Assembly: GCA_020060215.1 (NCBI GenBank)
Contig: JAGVAP010000042.1
Location: forward strand, 1 to 31,418
Reading direction: 5' to 3'
Length of the DNA: 31,418 bases
Source: Deltaproteobacteria bacterium
Lineage (GTDB): Bacteria > Desulfobacterota > DSM-4660 > Desulfatiglandales > HGW-15
Shown here piece by piece: positions 31,271 through 31,418 of this stretch (the first letter of the stretch is position 1; each line of letters opens with the position of its first letter). Position numbers and translations under genes: made by a program. The notes under the pieces were generated by a model. It was not told the origin of the DNA. It saw nothing but the letters and a program-made list of their open reading frames with translations, and did not search any database.

Positions 31271-31418
31271 TCATACGGGCGGCGAGTTGGCTACGAGAAG
31301 GGCAAGACACCTGGCTCTCGAGAGCGCGACGTTCAGCCGGTTCTTGCTGTAGAGGAATTCCATGTATCTGGGGAGGTCGTCTCCGCTGGATGTGGCCATG
31401 GACACGATCACTACCTGC
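31271..31418 (-). CDS. C-terminal end of a superfamily I helicase / RecB-like nuclease (partial)
   Basis: The 48 visible codons (VVIVSMATSSGDDLPRYMEF, then LYSKNRLNVALSRARCLALL) match the helicase C-terminus of AAA_12-type proteins, such as TM0106-family RecB-like nucleases, with motif VI as LNVALSRAR. The reading ends ANSPPV at a TGA, about 25-30 residues earlier than I expect for the family, so the 3' end may be truncated. The gene runs off the right edge. It lies 32 bases upstream of the RsbW-like gene on the same strand. Confidence 0.7.
   Translation of the reverse strand, partial: QVVIVSMATSSGDDLPRYMEFLYSKNRLNVALSRARCLALLVANSPPV

Overview
The window looks like a chromosomal segment of a GC-rich deltaproteobacterium (Desulfobacterota). 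The grounds are the gene styles: PAS/GAF histidine kinases, a class III cyclase fused to an AAA ATPase and TPRs, a DUF169 protein, a TRAP transporter, a DsrE-like protein with an in-frame UGA, and uncharacterised small proteins. No rRNA, intact tRNA, CRISPR array, integrase or intact insertion sequence was seen.

Layout. Positions 228-2573 hold an unknown 360-residue protein converging on a D,D-carboxypeptidase. Positions 2898-9689 hold a divergent signalling block: a membrane-anchored, degenerate PP2C-like protein with an NTF2-like tail (minus), and two tandem paralogous sensor kinases (plus). Both kinases end in a conserved cysteine cluster. Positions 9773-13220 are housekeeping-like: TrmO-type methyltransferase, Nudix hydrolase, two small unknown proteins, a DUF169 protein and a membrane LysM protein. 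A 36-bp tandem repeat (four copies) follows at 13233-13375. Positions 13459-15571 hold a MaoC-type hydratase and an MFS transporter in one operon. Positions 15798-19391 hold a giant zinc-ribbon/cyclase/ATPase/TPR regulator. Positions 19547-20812 hold an eight-cysteine mini-protein, a STAS-like protein and the DsrE-like protein. In the last, an in-frame UGA at codon 70 is followed by 35 more coding codons and a bSECIS-like hairpin, so it is a strong candidate selenoprotein. Two overlapping Ku genes (21038-22814) follow.

At 23025-23071 lies a 47-nt copy of only the 3' half of a tRNA-Leu gene (minus strand). This is what the far attachment site of a tRNA-integrated island looks like. Its orientation puts the island at higher coordinates. 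Everything to the right fits that reading: a VapC/Phd-type toxin-antitoxin pair with a near-consensus promoter and a 13-bp palindromic operator, an HD protein, decayed gene pieces (binding protein, HNH endonuclease, HigB with an internal deletion, truncated anti-sigma kinase, truncated helicase tail), a visibly more AT-rich TRAP transporter operon, and an orphan archaeal-type ATPase.

Functional themes are signal transduction (kinases, cyclase, PP2C-like, STAS, RsbW-like), end-joining repair (Ku pair; no LigD here), redox/sulfur chemistry (DsrE-like Sec protein) and accessory island cargo. Assignments rest on reading motifs by eye; no database search was run.
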